From Actinomycetes bacterium (lineage in GTDB: Bacteria > Actinomycetota > Acidimicrobiia > Acidimicrobiales > Ilumatobacteraceae): a stretch of DNA of 64,000 nt. A program made the translations under genes and the position numbers. Positions 27,550-35,797 of the stretch are shown here, one piece after another. Each line of letters opens with the position of its first letter. The stretch's first letter is position 1. Under the pieces are notes generated by a model, which saw nothing but the letters and a program-made list of their open reading frames with translations, was not told the DNA's origin and ran no database searches. The stretch covers positions 248,001 through 312,000 of the forward strand of contig JAKOUY010000023.1 of assembly GCA_029782355.1 (NCBI GenBank), written 5' to 3'.

Positions 27550-28398
27550 ATGCCCCGTCCGATCTGGAGCGGAACGATCAGCTTCGGCCTGGTCGCCATC
27601 CCCGTCAAGCTGTTCAACGGCGTCAGCAAGAAGTCGGTGTCGTTCAACCAGCTCGACGAGCGGACGATGAGCCGGATCAAGCTGAAGAAGGTCTCCGCCG
27701 AGACCGGTGACGAGGTTCCCGACGAGCACATCGTCAAGGGCTACGAGGTCAGCAAGGGCCGCTACGTCGTGGTCGAGCCCGACGAGTTGGAGCCGTTCAT
27801 CCCGGCGGCGACCCGCAGCATCGACCTGGAGGAGTTCGTCGACCTGGACGAGATCGACCCGGTGTACTTCGACTCGCCGTACATCGCCGCCCCGGACGGC
27901 GCGCTGAAGCCGTACAAGCTGCTGGCCAGCGCGATGGAGGAGGCCGGGAAGGTGGGCATCGCCCGATTCGTGATGCGCAACAAGCAGTACGTCGCCGCCC
28001 TGCGACCGGTCGACGGCACCTTGATGATCAGCACGATGGTCTACGCCGACGAGGTCGTCGACCCGCAGACGATCGACGAGCTCGACGGGCTCGCCGGGGT
28101 CGAGGTGTCCTCCAAGGAGGTCGCCATGGCCGAGGCCCTCGTCGCCTCGCTGTCCGGGCCGTTCGAGCCGGAGCGGTATCACGACAGCTACCGCCAGCAG
28201 GTCGTCGAGCTGATCGAGCGCAAGGCGGCCGGTGAGGTGTTCGAGGCGCCGGAGCCGGCGGCGGCCGCGCCGCAGGTCGTCGACCTGATGGCCGCGCTGG
28301 AGGCCAGCGTCCAGGCGGCCAAGGCGGCGCGGGCCCGCCATCCGGCCGGCGCCGCCGATGATCCGCCGGCTCCGCGCAAGGCGCGCAGGTCGGCGTGA
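27550..28398 (+). CDS. ku: Non-homologous end-joining protein Ku
   Basis: A 282-aa bacterial Ku that binds broken DNA ends as a ring homodimer and recruits LigD. It begins at the family norm (PRPIWSGTISFGLVAIPVKLF) and spans the Ku core to about residue 230 (YHDSYRQQVVELIERKAAGE). The tail is Ala/Pro-rich with a basic end (PRKARRSA), shorter than the Lys-rich tails of some species. The last 4 nt overlap the start of the polymerase gene, so the two are translationally coupled. Confidence 0.97.
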   Translation: MPRPIWSGTISFGLVAIPVKLFNGVSKKSVSFNQLDERTMSRIKLKKVSAETGDEVPDEHIVKGYEVSKGRYVVVEPDELEPFIPAATRSIDLEEFVDLDEIDPVYFDSPYIAAPDGALKPYKLLASAMEEAGKVGIARFVMRNKQYVAALRPVDGTLMISTMVYADEVVDPQTIDELDGLAGVEVSSKEVAMAEALVASLSGPFEPERYHDSYRQQVVELIERKAAGEVFEAPEPAAAAPQVVDLMAALEASVQAAKAARARHPAGAADDPPAPRKARRSA

Positions 28399-29297
28399 GC
28401 CAATCGACCACCGTCCGGGTGGGTGAGCACGACCTGGCGCTCTCCAACCTGGACAAGGTGCTGTACCCCGTGACCGGGACGACCAAGGGCGAGGTGATCC
28501 GCTACTACGCGGCGATCGCCGAGGTGATGCTGCCCCACCTCGCCGGCCGGTGCATCACCCTCAAGCGCTTCCCCGACGGTGTCACCACACCGGGGTTCTT
28601 CGAGAAGCGCTGCCCGACGCACCGCCCGGCCTTCGTCGACACCTATCTCGGGCCGGGCGACCGCCGCGGCGAGGTGCAGTACTGCGCCATCGAGTCACCC
28701 GCTGCGCTGGTGTGGGCGGCCAACATGGCCGCCCTCGAGCTGCACGTTCCGATGGCTCTGGCGGCCGACCTGGAGTCGCCGCGAGCGCTGGTCTTCGACT
28801 TCGACCCCGGCGAGCCGGCCACGATCGTGCAGTGCTGCGAGGTGGCCGGGTGGGTCCGTGACCTCCTCGACGGGGTCGGGCTGCGGTGCCTCCCCAAGAC
28901 GTCGGGCTCCAAGGGGCTGCAGGTCTACGTGCCGCTCAACACCCCGACCACCCACCAGCACGCCGCCGATGTCGCCCTGGCGATCGGCCAGATGCTGGAG
29001 CGCCGCCACCCGGACCGGGTGACCACGACGATGGCCAAGGCCGTCCGGCCCGGCAAGGTCTTCGTCGACTGGAGCCAGAACGCCCGGCACAAGACCACGA
29101 TCGGGGTCTACTCGCTGCGCGCCCGCCCGGAGCCCACCGTCTCCACGCCGGTGACCTGGGACGAGGTCGAGGCCTGCGCCGCCGGCGCCGCGCCGCTGCG
29201 GTTCACCGCCGAGGAGGTGGTGGCCCGCGTCGCCGCCGACGGTGACCGATGGGCCGAACTGCTCACCCTGCGCCAGGTGCTGCCGGGCGGCTCCTGA
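28395..29297 (+). CDS. LigD-type primase-polymerase (stand-alone NHEJ polymerase)
   Basis: A 300-aa protein matching the polymerase domain of LigD, an archaeo-eukaryotic primase fold that fills gaps at broken ends with NTPs or dNTPs. The catalytic FDFDPGE (two Asp), the 5'-phosphate binding lysines in the N-terminal half, and TSGSKGLQVYVPL are visible, followed by FVDWSQN. No ligase or phosphoesterase domain is attached, so the ligase must be encoded elsewhere. GTG start inside the ku stop (GTGA overlap). Confidence 0.94.
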   Translation: MSQSTTVRVGEHDLALSNLDKVLYPVTGTTKGEVIRYYAAIAEVMLPHLAGRCITLKRFPDGVTTPGFFEKRCPTHRPAFVDTYLGPGDRRGEVQYCAIESPAALVWAANMAALELHVPMALAADLESPRALVFDFDPGEPATIVQCCEVAGWVRDLLDGVGLRCLPKTSGSKGLQVYVPLNTPTTHQHAADVALAIGQMLERRHPDRVTTTMAKAVRPGKVFVDWSQNARHKTTIGVYSLRARPEPTVSTPVTWDEVEACAAGAAPLRFTAEEVVARVAADGDRWAELLTLRQVLPGGS

Positions 29298-30648
29298 CCC
29301 GCCGGCCGATCGTCGCCCCGGCCATGGCGATCGCCGCGGCGAGGGCGAAGCTGGACAGCAGCGCCGTGCCGAGGGACAGCGCGGTGTGATCGGCGATCGA
29401 CACCAACCCGCCGCTGACCCCGCCCAGCACGGAGAACCCGATGGAGTCGGCCAAGCTGATCTGCCCGCCGACCCGGCCCTCCTCGCCGGCGGTGGCGTAG
29501 CTGATCCCGGCCACCGAGGTCGGGTTGAACAGCAAGCCCATGCCGACGCCGCCCAGCACCCACCCGGCGAAGACCGCCCACAGCGGCCAGGCCGGGCGGA
29601 CCACCGGCGCCACCGCCGCGGCCCCGACGGCCAGGATGGCGAAGCCGGCCGGGATCTGCCAGCGGGCCAGCCGTGCCGCCCGGCGGGCGCTCCACCACTG
29701 GGCCACCGTCCAGCTCAGCGCGGCACCGATGATCACCGTCCCCTGGATGGTCGGGGAGGCGCCGTGCAGGCGCCCGGCCGCCAACGGGAGCAGCCCGTCG
29801 ACCGCGCCGAACGCCGCCGTCGCCAGGATCCGGCAGGCCAGCACGGCGGGCAACCCGGTGGCCGCCCGAGCCGTGCCGGGGGGCAGGAGGCGGCCAAGGG
29901 TGGGCAGGGCCAGGGCCAGGCCGGCGGCGCCGACCAGCAGCGCTGCCGCCAGGTTGGTCATCTGCAGGGCGCCGACGACGGCCCCGACGCCGGTTGCGGC
30001 GATCAGTGCCGCGCCGATGGTCGAGCGCCTGCCCGGCGCATCGCTCGGGCCGTCACGGTCGCCCGGATCACCGACCGGGCCGAACCGGCCCATCGGCCCG
30101 ACGTTCAACACGCCCACCAGCACCGCGGCCGGCACGATCAACCAGAACACCCAGCGCCAACCGATGTGGTCGGTGATCAGCCCGGCGGCAAACGGGGCGA
30201 GCAGGCTGGGCAGCACCCACCCGGCCGACAGCAGGGCCAGCACCATCGGCTGGCGCGGCGTCGGGAACGCCCGCTTGACCAGCACGTAGGCGATGGGGGC
30301 GTAGCCGCCGGTGCCCGCTCCCTGCAGCGTCCGACCGAGGACGACCACGGCCATGCTCGGCGCGCTGGCGGCGACGACCAGCCCGGCGACGAACACCGCG
30401 GTGCCCACCAGGAACGGCCGGGCCGGGCCGAAGCGGTCGCTGGCCTGACCGGCGATCACCAGGCCGGCCATGTTGGCCAGGGTGTAGGTCGACAGGGCCA
30501 GTCCGTACCAACCGTCGCCGCGCAGGTCGGCGCTGATCGTCGGCAGGGCGGTGGCCACGCTGGTCACCTCGAAGGCCACGAGGGTCACCGCCAGGACCAG
30601 CCCGACCGCCAGCCGGCGTTGCCCGGCGGTGAGCGCGCCCTGGTGCAT
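29263..30648 (-). CDS. MFS transporter
   Basis: A 461-aa major facilitator permease, 12-14 helices. The first cytoplasmic loop has GQASDRFGPARPF, the MFS motif A region; other helices follow the drug:H+ antiporter pattern (EVTSVATALPTISADL in helix 1). Probably exports a small hydrophobic compound. Its 3' end overlaps the polymerase gene tail to tail by 35 bp. Start ATG 30648 with TATCGT ending 8 nt upstream. Confidence 0.92.
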   Translation of the reverse strand: MHQGALTAGQRRLAVGLVLAVTLVAFEVTSVATALPTISADLRGDGWYGLALSTYTLANMAGLVIAGQASDRFGPARPFLVGTAVFVAGLVVAASAPSMAVVVLGRTLQGAGTGGYAPIAYVLVKRAFPTPRQPMVLALLSAGWVLPSLLAPFAAGLITDHIGWRWVFWLIVPAAVLVGVLNVGPMGRFGPVGDPGDRDGPSDAPGRRSTIGAALIAATGVGAVVGALQMTNLAAALLVGAAGLALALPTLGRLLPPGTARAATGLPAVLACRILATAAFGAVDGLLPLAAGRLHGASPTIQGTVIIGAALSWTVAQWWSARRAARLARWQIPAGFAILAVGAAAVAPVVRPAWPLWAVFAGWVLGGVGMGLLFNPTSVAGISYATAGEEGRVGGQISLADSIGFSVLGGVSGGLVSIADHTALSLGTALLSSFALAAAIAMAGATIGRRVRSRPAAPGAG

Positions 30649-30656
30649 GGCCGGCC

Positions 30657-30662
30657 ACGATA
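30657..30662 (-). promoter_or_regulatory. -10 box of MFS gene
   Basis: TATCGT on the minus strand ends 8 nt before the ATG at 30648. Confidence 0.45.
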
Positions 30663-30755
30663 GGGGCGCCCGCCGCCGGCGCACGGCGCACGCCGAAGCG
30701 CAGGCGAGGCGGATCCGGGCCGCGTCGGGCCCCACCCGGCGGCGGGCCTGGCCGG

Positions 30756-30761
30756 TACCAT
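30756..30761 (+). promoter_or_regulatory. -10 box of thioesterase operon
   Basis: TACCAT ends 8 nt before the ATG at 30770. Confidence 0.45.
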
Positions 30762-30769
30762 CGCCCCCG

Positions 30770-31612
30770 ATGGACAGCCGAGCGTTCCTCGGGCTCCGGT
30801 CGAGCCACAACCCGTTCCGCTGGTCGATGCCGGTCACGCCCGAGCTGTCGACCCATGGTGGGTTCCTGTTCGGCGGCTGCGGGCTCGGTGCGGCAGTGGC
30901 CGCCATGGAGGACACCACCGGCCGCCAGTGCATCTGGGCCACCGCCCAGTACCTGTCCTACGCCAAGCCCGGCGACCACCTCGACGTCGACGTCCTCGTC
31001 GCCGTCGAGGGCCATCAGATGACCCAGGCCCGGGCGGTGTGCCACGTGGGCAACCGGGAGATCCTGACCGTCAACGCCGCCCTCGGATACCGGCCACTGG
31101 ACCTGCGCGGCCAGTTCGAGCAGATGCCCGAGGTGCCCGGCCCGTTGGACACCCCGGTGCGCCGCAGCTACGTGACCGCCGGTCCGACGATCGTCGCCCG
31201 GATGGAGCAGCGCCTGGTGATGGGGCGCAACGTCGACGAGCTCGACGGCACGCCGTCGGACGGCCGGACCTTGATGTGGAACCGTCTGCCGGACGTGATC
31301 GAGGGGGTCGATGCGACCACCCTGGCGATCATGGGCGACTTCGTGCCGATGGGCGTCGGGCAGTCGCTCGGGTTCCTCGGCAGCGGCAACAGCCTGGACA
31401 ACACCCTGCGGGTGGTCAACCTGGTCCCCACCGATTGGGTGCTGCTCGACATCCGCGTCCACGGGGTCGACCGCGGCTTCGGCCATGGGCTGGTGCACAT
31501 GTTCGCCGAGGACGGCACGCTCCTGGCCACGGCCAGCCAGAGCTGCATCGTCCGGCGTTGGACGGGCGAGGTCGGCAGCCGCCCGTCGTCGTTTGCCAAG
31601 GAGCCGTCATGA
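30770..31612 (+). CDS. Acyl-CoA thioesterase, TesB-like double hotdog
   Basis: A 280-aa protein with two hotdog halves. The first has STHGGFLFGGCGLGAAVAAME and the YLSYAKPGDHLDVDV strand; the second has GNSLDNTLRVV with the Asp/Gln-region catalytic residues of the TesB group, then the central strand ending TASQSCIVRRW. It hydrolyses an acyl-CoA; chain specificity unknown. Coupled (ATGA overlap) to the F420 oxidoreductase that follows. Confidence 0.88.
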   Translation: MDSRAFLGLRSSHNPFRWSMPVTPELSTHGGFLFGGCGLGAAVAAMEDTTGRQCIWATAQYLSYAKPGDHLDVDVLVAVEGHQMTQARAVCHVGNREILTVNAALGYRPLDLRGQFEQMPEVPGPLDTPVRRSYVTAGPTIVARMEQRLVMGRNVDELDGTPSDGRTLMWNRLPDVIEGVDATTLAIMGDFVPMGVGQSLGFLGSGNSLDNTLRVVNLVPTDWVLLDIRVHGVDRGFGHGLVHMFAEDGTLLATASQSCIVRRWTGEVGSRPSSFAKEPS

Positions 31613-32631
31613 CCGAGATCGCCAACCAGCCCACCGAGACGGCCGGGCCCCGCCCGGCGTCCCGCCCCGGGGTGACCGTGCCCCTGCCCGGGCCGCTGCA
31701 CAGCCATCGGGAGTGGCTGGCCGAGCTGGCCGACCTCGGCTACACGGACGTCTGGTCGGCGGAGTCCGATGGCGCCGACGGGTTCACCCCCCTGACCCTG
31801 GCCGCCGCCTGGGAGCCACGCCTGCGCCTCGGCACGGCGATCATCCCGGCGTACACCCGCTCGCCGGCGTGCCTGGCCCAGAGCGTGGCGTCCCTGGCCG
31901 ACGCCGCGCCCGGCCGAGTCGCCATCGGCATCGGATCGAGCAGCAACGTGATCGTCGAGCGATGGAACGGCCTGGTGTTCGAGCGGCCCTATCAGCGGGT
32001 GCGCGACGTGGTCCGCTTCCTGCGCGATGCGCTGAGCGGCGAGAAGGTGGCTCGCCGGTACGAGACGTTCACCGTCGACGGCTTTCGGCTGGGCGTCCGC
32101 CCGGAGGTGGCGCCGCCGATCCTCATCGCCGCGCTGCGTGAGGGCATGCTGCGCCTCGCCGGCCGTGAGGGCGACGGGGTGATCATCAACTGGCTCTCGC
32201 CCGAGGACGTCGCCCAGGTGGTCAGGGTGGTCGACGACGCTGCCGGCGGCGAGCCGCGCGAGGTGGTCGCCCGGATCTTCTGCTGCCCGAGCGAGCAGAC
32301 CGAGATCGTGCGGACCGCGGCCCGGTTCGCCATCGCCGCCTACCTCAGCGTGCCGGTGTACGCCGAGTTCCACCGCTGGCTGGGACGCGGCGAGGTGCTC
32401 GGGCCGATGTGGGAGGCCTGGGCGTCCGGCGATCGCAAGGCGGCGCTGGCGGCGATCCCCGACGAGGTCGTCGACGCGCTGGTGGTCCACGGCTCGCCGG
32501 CGGCGTGCCGGGCCCGCCTGGCCGAGTACGCCGCCAACGGGGTGACGACCAGTTCGCTGATGATCCTGCCGCTGGACCCGGCGCTGGACGTCCGCCAGGC
32601 CCTGCGCGACCTGGCGCCCGCCGCCGGCTGA
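31609..32631 (+). CDS. LLM class F420-dependent oxidoreductase
   Basis: A 340-aa luciferase-like enzyme. The ELADLGYTDVWSAES segment, LRLGTAIIPAYTRSPACLAQSVASL and the GRVAIGIGSSSNVIVERWNG motif are characteristic of F420-using members. The ATG overlaps the thioesterase stop, so both products are made together and may act on one acyl substrate. A second such enzyme lies at 3684-4631 but the two are not close copies. Confidence 0.92.
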   Translation: MTEIANQPTETAGPRPASRPGVTVPLPGPLHSHREWLAELADLGYTDVWSAESDGADGFTPLTLAAAWEPRLRLGTAIIPAYTRSPACLAQSVASLADAAPGRVAIGIGSSSNVIVERWNGLVFERPYQRVRDVVRFLRDALSGEKVARRYETFTVDGFRLGVRPEVAPPILIAALREGMLRLAGREGDGVIINWLSPEDVAQVVRVVDDAAGGEPREVVARIFCCPSEQTEIVRTAARFAIAAYLSVPVYAEFHRWLGRGEVLGPMWEAWASGDRKAALAAIPDEVVDALVVHGSPAACRARLAEYAANGVTTSSLMILPLDPALDVRQALRDLAPAAG

Positions 32632-32641
32632 CCGGCCGTGG

Positions 32642-32657
32642 TCGGCCCCCCGGCCGA
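32642..32657. terminator. GC hairpin between convergent genes
   Basis: TCGGCC-cccc-GGCCGA, a 6-bp stem just after the F420 oxidoreductase gene and facing the small gene at 32689. No T-run. Confidence 0.4.
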
Positions 32658-32688
32658 AGGTGGCGTGCCGGCCGAGGACAGACGTGGA

Positions 32689-32892
32689 TCAGGCAGCTCG
32701 GGTGCCGCGGGTGGCGGGATCAGCCCCACGTCGGGCTTGGCGGGCAGCGGCCTGGCGGCGGATCTCGGCGATGTGCGCCAGGCCGCGGCGGCGCGTGGCG
32801 GCGTCGAGGCGGAACTGCAGCGGGCGGGTCGACTCGGGCAGGGCGACGTCGAGCACCAGCTGGTCCGGAGAGGTGCGTCGGGCGGTGGTCAT
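32689..32892 (-). CDS. Small hypothetical protein (67 aa)
   Basis: A 67-aa basic protein with no known family that I can name. The middle (PLQFRLDAATRRRGLAHIAEIRRQ) looks like one or two amphipathic helices; the tail is Arg/Ala-rich. CACACT (32899-32904, minus strand) ends 6 nt before the ATG at 32892, the same spacing as in well-supported genes nearby, which supports this as a real gene and this start over ATG 32907. Confidence 0.6.
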   Translation of the reverse strand: MTTARRTSPDQLVLDVALPESTRPLQFRLDAATRRRGLAHIAEIRRQAAARQARRGADPATRGTRAA

Positions 32893-32898
32893 GCCCGC

Positions 32899-32904
32899 AG
32901 TGTG
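32899..32904 (-). promoter_or_regulatory. -10 box of the 67-aa gene
   Basis: CACACT on the minus strand ends 6 nt before the ATG at 32892. Confidence 0.35.
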
Positions 32905-32944
32905 CACGAGGGGTGTGACACGGTTCCCCGGCGACCGGGGTGGG

Positions 32945-33835
32945 TCAGCGCAGCGGGATGGCGGGGATCGCCGTGTGCTGGACGATCACCACGCTGACGA
33001 TCACGGCGATGACGGCCACGGCGACGGGCGTGGCGTAGGCCGCCCACGCCCGGCTCGGCCGCCACTGCGGGGCCAGCATCACCCACCCGCAGATCGCCCC
33101 GGCAGCGACCCCGCCGAGGTGCCCGCCGATGGCGATGCCGGGGATCGTGAAGGTCAGCACGAGGTTGAGCAGCAGGACGGTGCCGATGCCGGTGCTGAAC
33201 ACGTTGACCCCCCGCCGGTGCAGGCCGATGGCTGCCGCGCCGAGCAGCCCGAACACCGCGCCGGAGGCCCCGCCGGTGATCGAGAAGTCGCCCCGCTGGA
33301 GCAGCAGGGATCCGGCCGAGCCGGCCAGCAGTGCGGCGGTGTAGAGCAAGGTGAACTTGGTGCGGCCGAGGGCTCGCTCGAGGAGCTGGCCGAGCTGGTA
33401 GAGCAGGATCATGTTCATGGCGATGTGGAACACGCCGAAGTGGATGAACCCGTTGGTGATCAGCCGATACCAGTGGTGGTCGAGCTTCAGGGCCAGCCGA
33501 TTGAGCCCGAGCTCGGCCTGGGTGCTGGTCACCGAGTCGCCGAGCGCATGGGTGTCGCCAACCAGCAGGTAGACGAACACGGCCAGGTTGACGAGGATGA
33601 GCACCGTCGTCACCAGCGTCGCCTGGCCGGCGTTCCAGGTCCGCAGGCGGGTCGCCGCCGGCGCCCGGCCGGCACGCACGCAGTCACGGCACTGCGAGCC
33701 GACGGATGCCTGGACCAGGCACTCGTTGCACGCCGGTCGACCGCAGCGGGTGCACTGCCGCCAGCCCTCGCGGTCCGGGTGGCGGGCGCACCGTGGCACC
33801 CCGGTGGCCGGAGCAGGAGGCTGGGGGAGCGACAT
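32945..33835 (-). CDS. Rhomboid family intramembrane serine protease with N-terminal zinc finger
   Basis: A 296-aa membrane protease. Residues ~14-52 carry C-x2-H, C-x2-C, C-x2-C and C-x2-C (CARHPDREGW... CTRCGRPACNECL... CRDC), a B-box-like zinc finger. Six or seven helices follow, with the rhomboid features HFGVFHIAMNMILLYQLG, GASGAVFG (catalytic Ser) and GGHLGGVAAG (catalytic His). It cleaves other membrane proteins within the bilayer; target unknown. TAGCCT (33844-33849, minus strand) ends 8 nt before the start. Confidence 0.95.
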   Translation of the reverse strand: MSLPQPPAPATGVPRCARHPDREGWRQCTRCGRPACNECLVQASVGSQCRDCVRAGRAPAATRLRTWNAGQATLVTTVLILVNLAVFVYLLVGDTHALGDSVTSTQAELGLNRLALKLDHHWYRLITNGFIHFGVFHIAMNMILLYQLGQLLERALGRTKFTLLYTAALLAGSAGSLLLQRGDFSITGGASGAVFGLLGAAAIGLHRRGVNVFSTGIGTVLLLNLVLTFTIPGIAIGGHLGGVAAGAICGWVMLAPQWRPSRAWAAYATPVAVAVIAVIVSVVIVQHTAIPAIPLR

Positions 33836-33843
33836 CGGGGGTG

Positions 33844-33849
33844 AGGCTA
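33844..33849 (-). promoter_or_regulatory. -10 box of rhomboid gene
   Basis: TAGCCT on the minus strand ends 8 nt before the ATG at 33835. Confidence 0.5.
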
Positions 33850-33941
33850 TCGAGGCGACCGGGACGGCGCGGGCGGCGATCCGGCTGGGTGCTAACCGAC
33901 CGGAGCGCGACCAGAGCCCGACGCGGGTTGCGGTGTCCCGC

Positions 33942-34694
33942 TCAGTCGCCCGTTCCGATGGAGGCCAGGTCGAGCGAGCTGACCGTGTCCGAGCCACCCC
34001 GGGCGCCGGCCGGGCGGGTGTAGGTGCCGACCAGTTCGGCGGAGTCGAGTTCGAGGTCGGTGATCGACCCGAGCAGGGTGATGTTGTCCTGCCCGGCGGT
34101 GATCGGCAGCTTCTGGCCGAGGAAGTGGATCGTGTAGTGGTACGTGTGGGTCTGGCCGGCGGGCGGGCACGGGCCGCGGTAGCCGGCCACGCCGCTGGCG
34201 GTGATGCCCTGGATGGCTCCGGCCGGGACGGCATGCTCGTTGATCGAGCGGGCGGCGGCCGGGATCCGTCCGACCACCCAGTGGACGAACTCGGGAGCCT
34301 GCTCGTCGGTCACGGTGATGGCGATCTCGACCGTCCCGGCGGGGGCATCGGTCCAGGTCAGCGCCGGTGAGGTGTCGGCACCGTCGCAGGTGTAGGTCGC
34401 CGGGATCGGTCCGTTGGCCGCCCACGGTCCGATCACGGTTGCCGCCGGGATGTCGGTGCCGCCGAGGTCCACCGTGGCGCCGGCGTCGGCGTTGGCGGCA
34501 TCCAGCGACGGATCGGCCGTGCCGGGATCGGCGGGTACGGTCGGCGTGGTCGGCACGCTGATCGACGCCGTCTGGCGCGGTCCGGCGGGGCGCAGGGTTC
34601 GACCGTCGCTGCGGCACCCACCGAGGACGGGGACGACCGCCGTCCCCAGGACCAGGCCGAGGCAGGCGGTCAGGCGGGTGGACGGACGGCGCAC
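33942..34694 (-). CDS. YbhB/YbcL-family (PEBP-like) lipoprotein
   Basis: A 250-aa lipoprotein. The signal peptide ends V-L-G-G-C (Cys27), followed by a Thr/Pro/Asp linker. The PEBP fold starts near residue 85: YTCDGADTSPALTW is the D-G-x-D-x-S-P ligand pocket motif, then FVHWVVGRIP and GYRGPCPP. Bacterial members bind small anionic or lipid ligands; role unclear. GTG start at 34694 with TAGGCT ending 8 nt upstream. Confidence 0.92.
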   Translation of the reverse strand: MRRPSTRLTACLGLVLGTAVVPVLGGCRSDGRTLRPAGPRQTASISVPTTPTVPADPGTADPSLDAANADAGATVDLGGTDIPAATVIGPWAANGPIPATYTCDGADTSPALTWTDAPAGTVEIAITVTDEQAPEFVHWVVGRIPAAARSINEHAVPAGAIQGITASGVAGYRGPCPPAGQTHTYHYTIHFLGQKLPITAGQDNITLLGSITDLELDSAELVGTYTRPAGARGGSDTVSSLDLASIGTGD

Positions 34695-34702
34695 GGTCCC
34701 TG

Positions 34703-34708
34703 AGCCTA
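34703..34708 (-). promoter_or_regulatory. -10 box of YbhB-like lipoprotein gene
   Basis: TAGGCT on the minus strand ends 8 nt before the GTG start at 34694. Confidence 0.5.
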
Positions 34709-34851
34709 GGACCGGCGATCCTCCGATGTTGTGCAGCCGGCGCGTCCAGCCAGCGTCCGTCCAGCCCGCGTCGCACCGGGGGGGCGCACGGCGGGCGCCC
34801 GGCCTCGTTCGCGTTCCCGGCGAGACGTTCCCGCCGAGATGTTCCTGACGA

Positions 34852-34857
34852 TATGGT
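34852..34857 (+). promoter_or_regulatory. -10 box, leaderless start of mca
   Basis: TATGGT ends 7 nt before the GTG at 34865. The upstream in-frame ATG at 34853 falls inside this box. Confidence 0.45.
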
Positions 34858-34864
34858 GCAGCGG

Positions 34865-35797
34865 GTGCCTCGCTCGACCGACGATTCCCCGTGGTGCCTG
34901 CTCACGGTGCATGCCCACCCGGACGACGAGGCGTCCAAGGGAGCCCCGACGGTGGCCATGTACCACGCCGCCGGCGTCCGCACGGTCCTGGTCTGCGCCA
35001 CCGGTGGTGAGGAGGGGGAACTGCAGAATCCGTCCCTCCGCGAGCCCGGCCAGCCGTTCCACGGCCTCGACGAGGCGGCCACGCGCGCCAAGCTGGCCGA
35101 GCTGCGGCCGGTCGAGCTGGAGGCTGCGGCCAGGATCATCGGCTTCGATCGGGTGGTCATGCTCGGCTACCGCGACTCCGGCATGCTCGACCACGAGGCC
35201 AACGGGCACCCCGACTCGTTCCACCAGGCGCCGGTCGACGAGGCCGTCGGCCGGTTGGTGGCCGTGCTGCGCGCCGAGCGACCGCAGGTGGTGATCACCT
35301 ATGGCGACGACCAGCGTGGCTACCCGCATCCCGATCACGTCAAGGTCCACGACATCTCCGTGCTGGCCTGGGAGCGGGTCGGCGATCCGGCCTGGTATCC
35401 GGATGCCGGGCCGGCGTTCCAGCCGGCCAAGCTGTACTACTCGGTGTGGTCGAGGCGTCGGATGGTGGCCGTCCACCAGGCGATGATCGAGCGGCGCGGC
35501 TCGTCGCCCTTCGACATCGAGCGGTGGTTGGAACGGCCGGACCACGACCACCTGATCACCACCACGCTCGACATCCGCCACCACCTCGGGGCGCGCAGCG
35601 GTGCACTCCTGGCCCATGCCACCCAGATCGATCCGGCGGAGCCGTGGTGGTTCGGGCTGACCGACGAGGAGTTGGCCGAGGTCTACCCCTACGAGGACTG
35701 GATCCTGGCCCGCTCGACGGTGGGAGCGATCCCGCCCGAGCGCATCGAGTCCGATCTGTTCGAGGGCATCGCCCCGGTGTTGGAGGTGCAGCGGTGA
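34865..35797 (+). CDS. mca: Mycothiol S-conjugate amidase
   Basis: A ~310-aa LmbE-fold zinc amidase. It splits mycothiol conjugates of toxins into a mercapturate and GlcN-Ins, the detoxification arm of mycothiol chemistry. Evidence: LTVHAHPDDEASKG (zinc motif), CATGGEEGELQNP, MLGYRDSGM, YPHPDHVKVHD (zinc His and neighbours), LYYSVWSRRRM and HATQIDP, all in the order of actinobacterial Mca. Coupled by a GTGA overlap to a 76-aa protein. Together with the mycothiol-dependent enzyme at 41729 it indicates a mycothiol-producing host. Confidence 0.95.
   Translation: MPRSTDDSPWCLLTVHAHPDDEASKGAPTVAMYHAAGVRTVLVCATGGEEGELQNPSLREPGQPFHGLDEAATRAKLAELRPVELEAAARIIGFDRVVMLGYRDSGMLDHEANGHPDSFHQAPVDEAVGRLVAVLRAERPQVVITYGDDQRGYPHPDHVKVHDISVLAWERVGDPAWYPDAGPAFQPAKLYYSVWSRRRMVAVHQAMIERRGSSPFDIERWLERPDHDHLITTTLDIRHHLGARSGALLAHATQIDPAEPWWFGLTDEELAEVYPYEDWILARSTVGAIPPERIESDLFEGIAPVLEVQR

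Noticed and set aside
34853-34864. ATG at 34853 as the mca start
   Set aside because: The ATG is inside the TATGGT box; the GTG at 34865 gives the normal family N-terminus.
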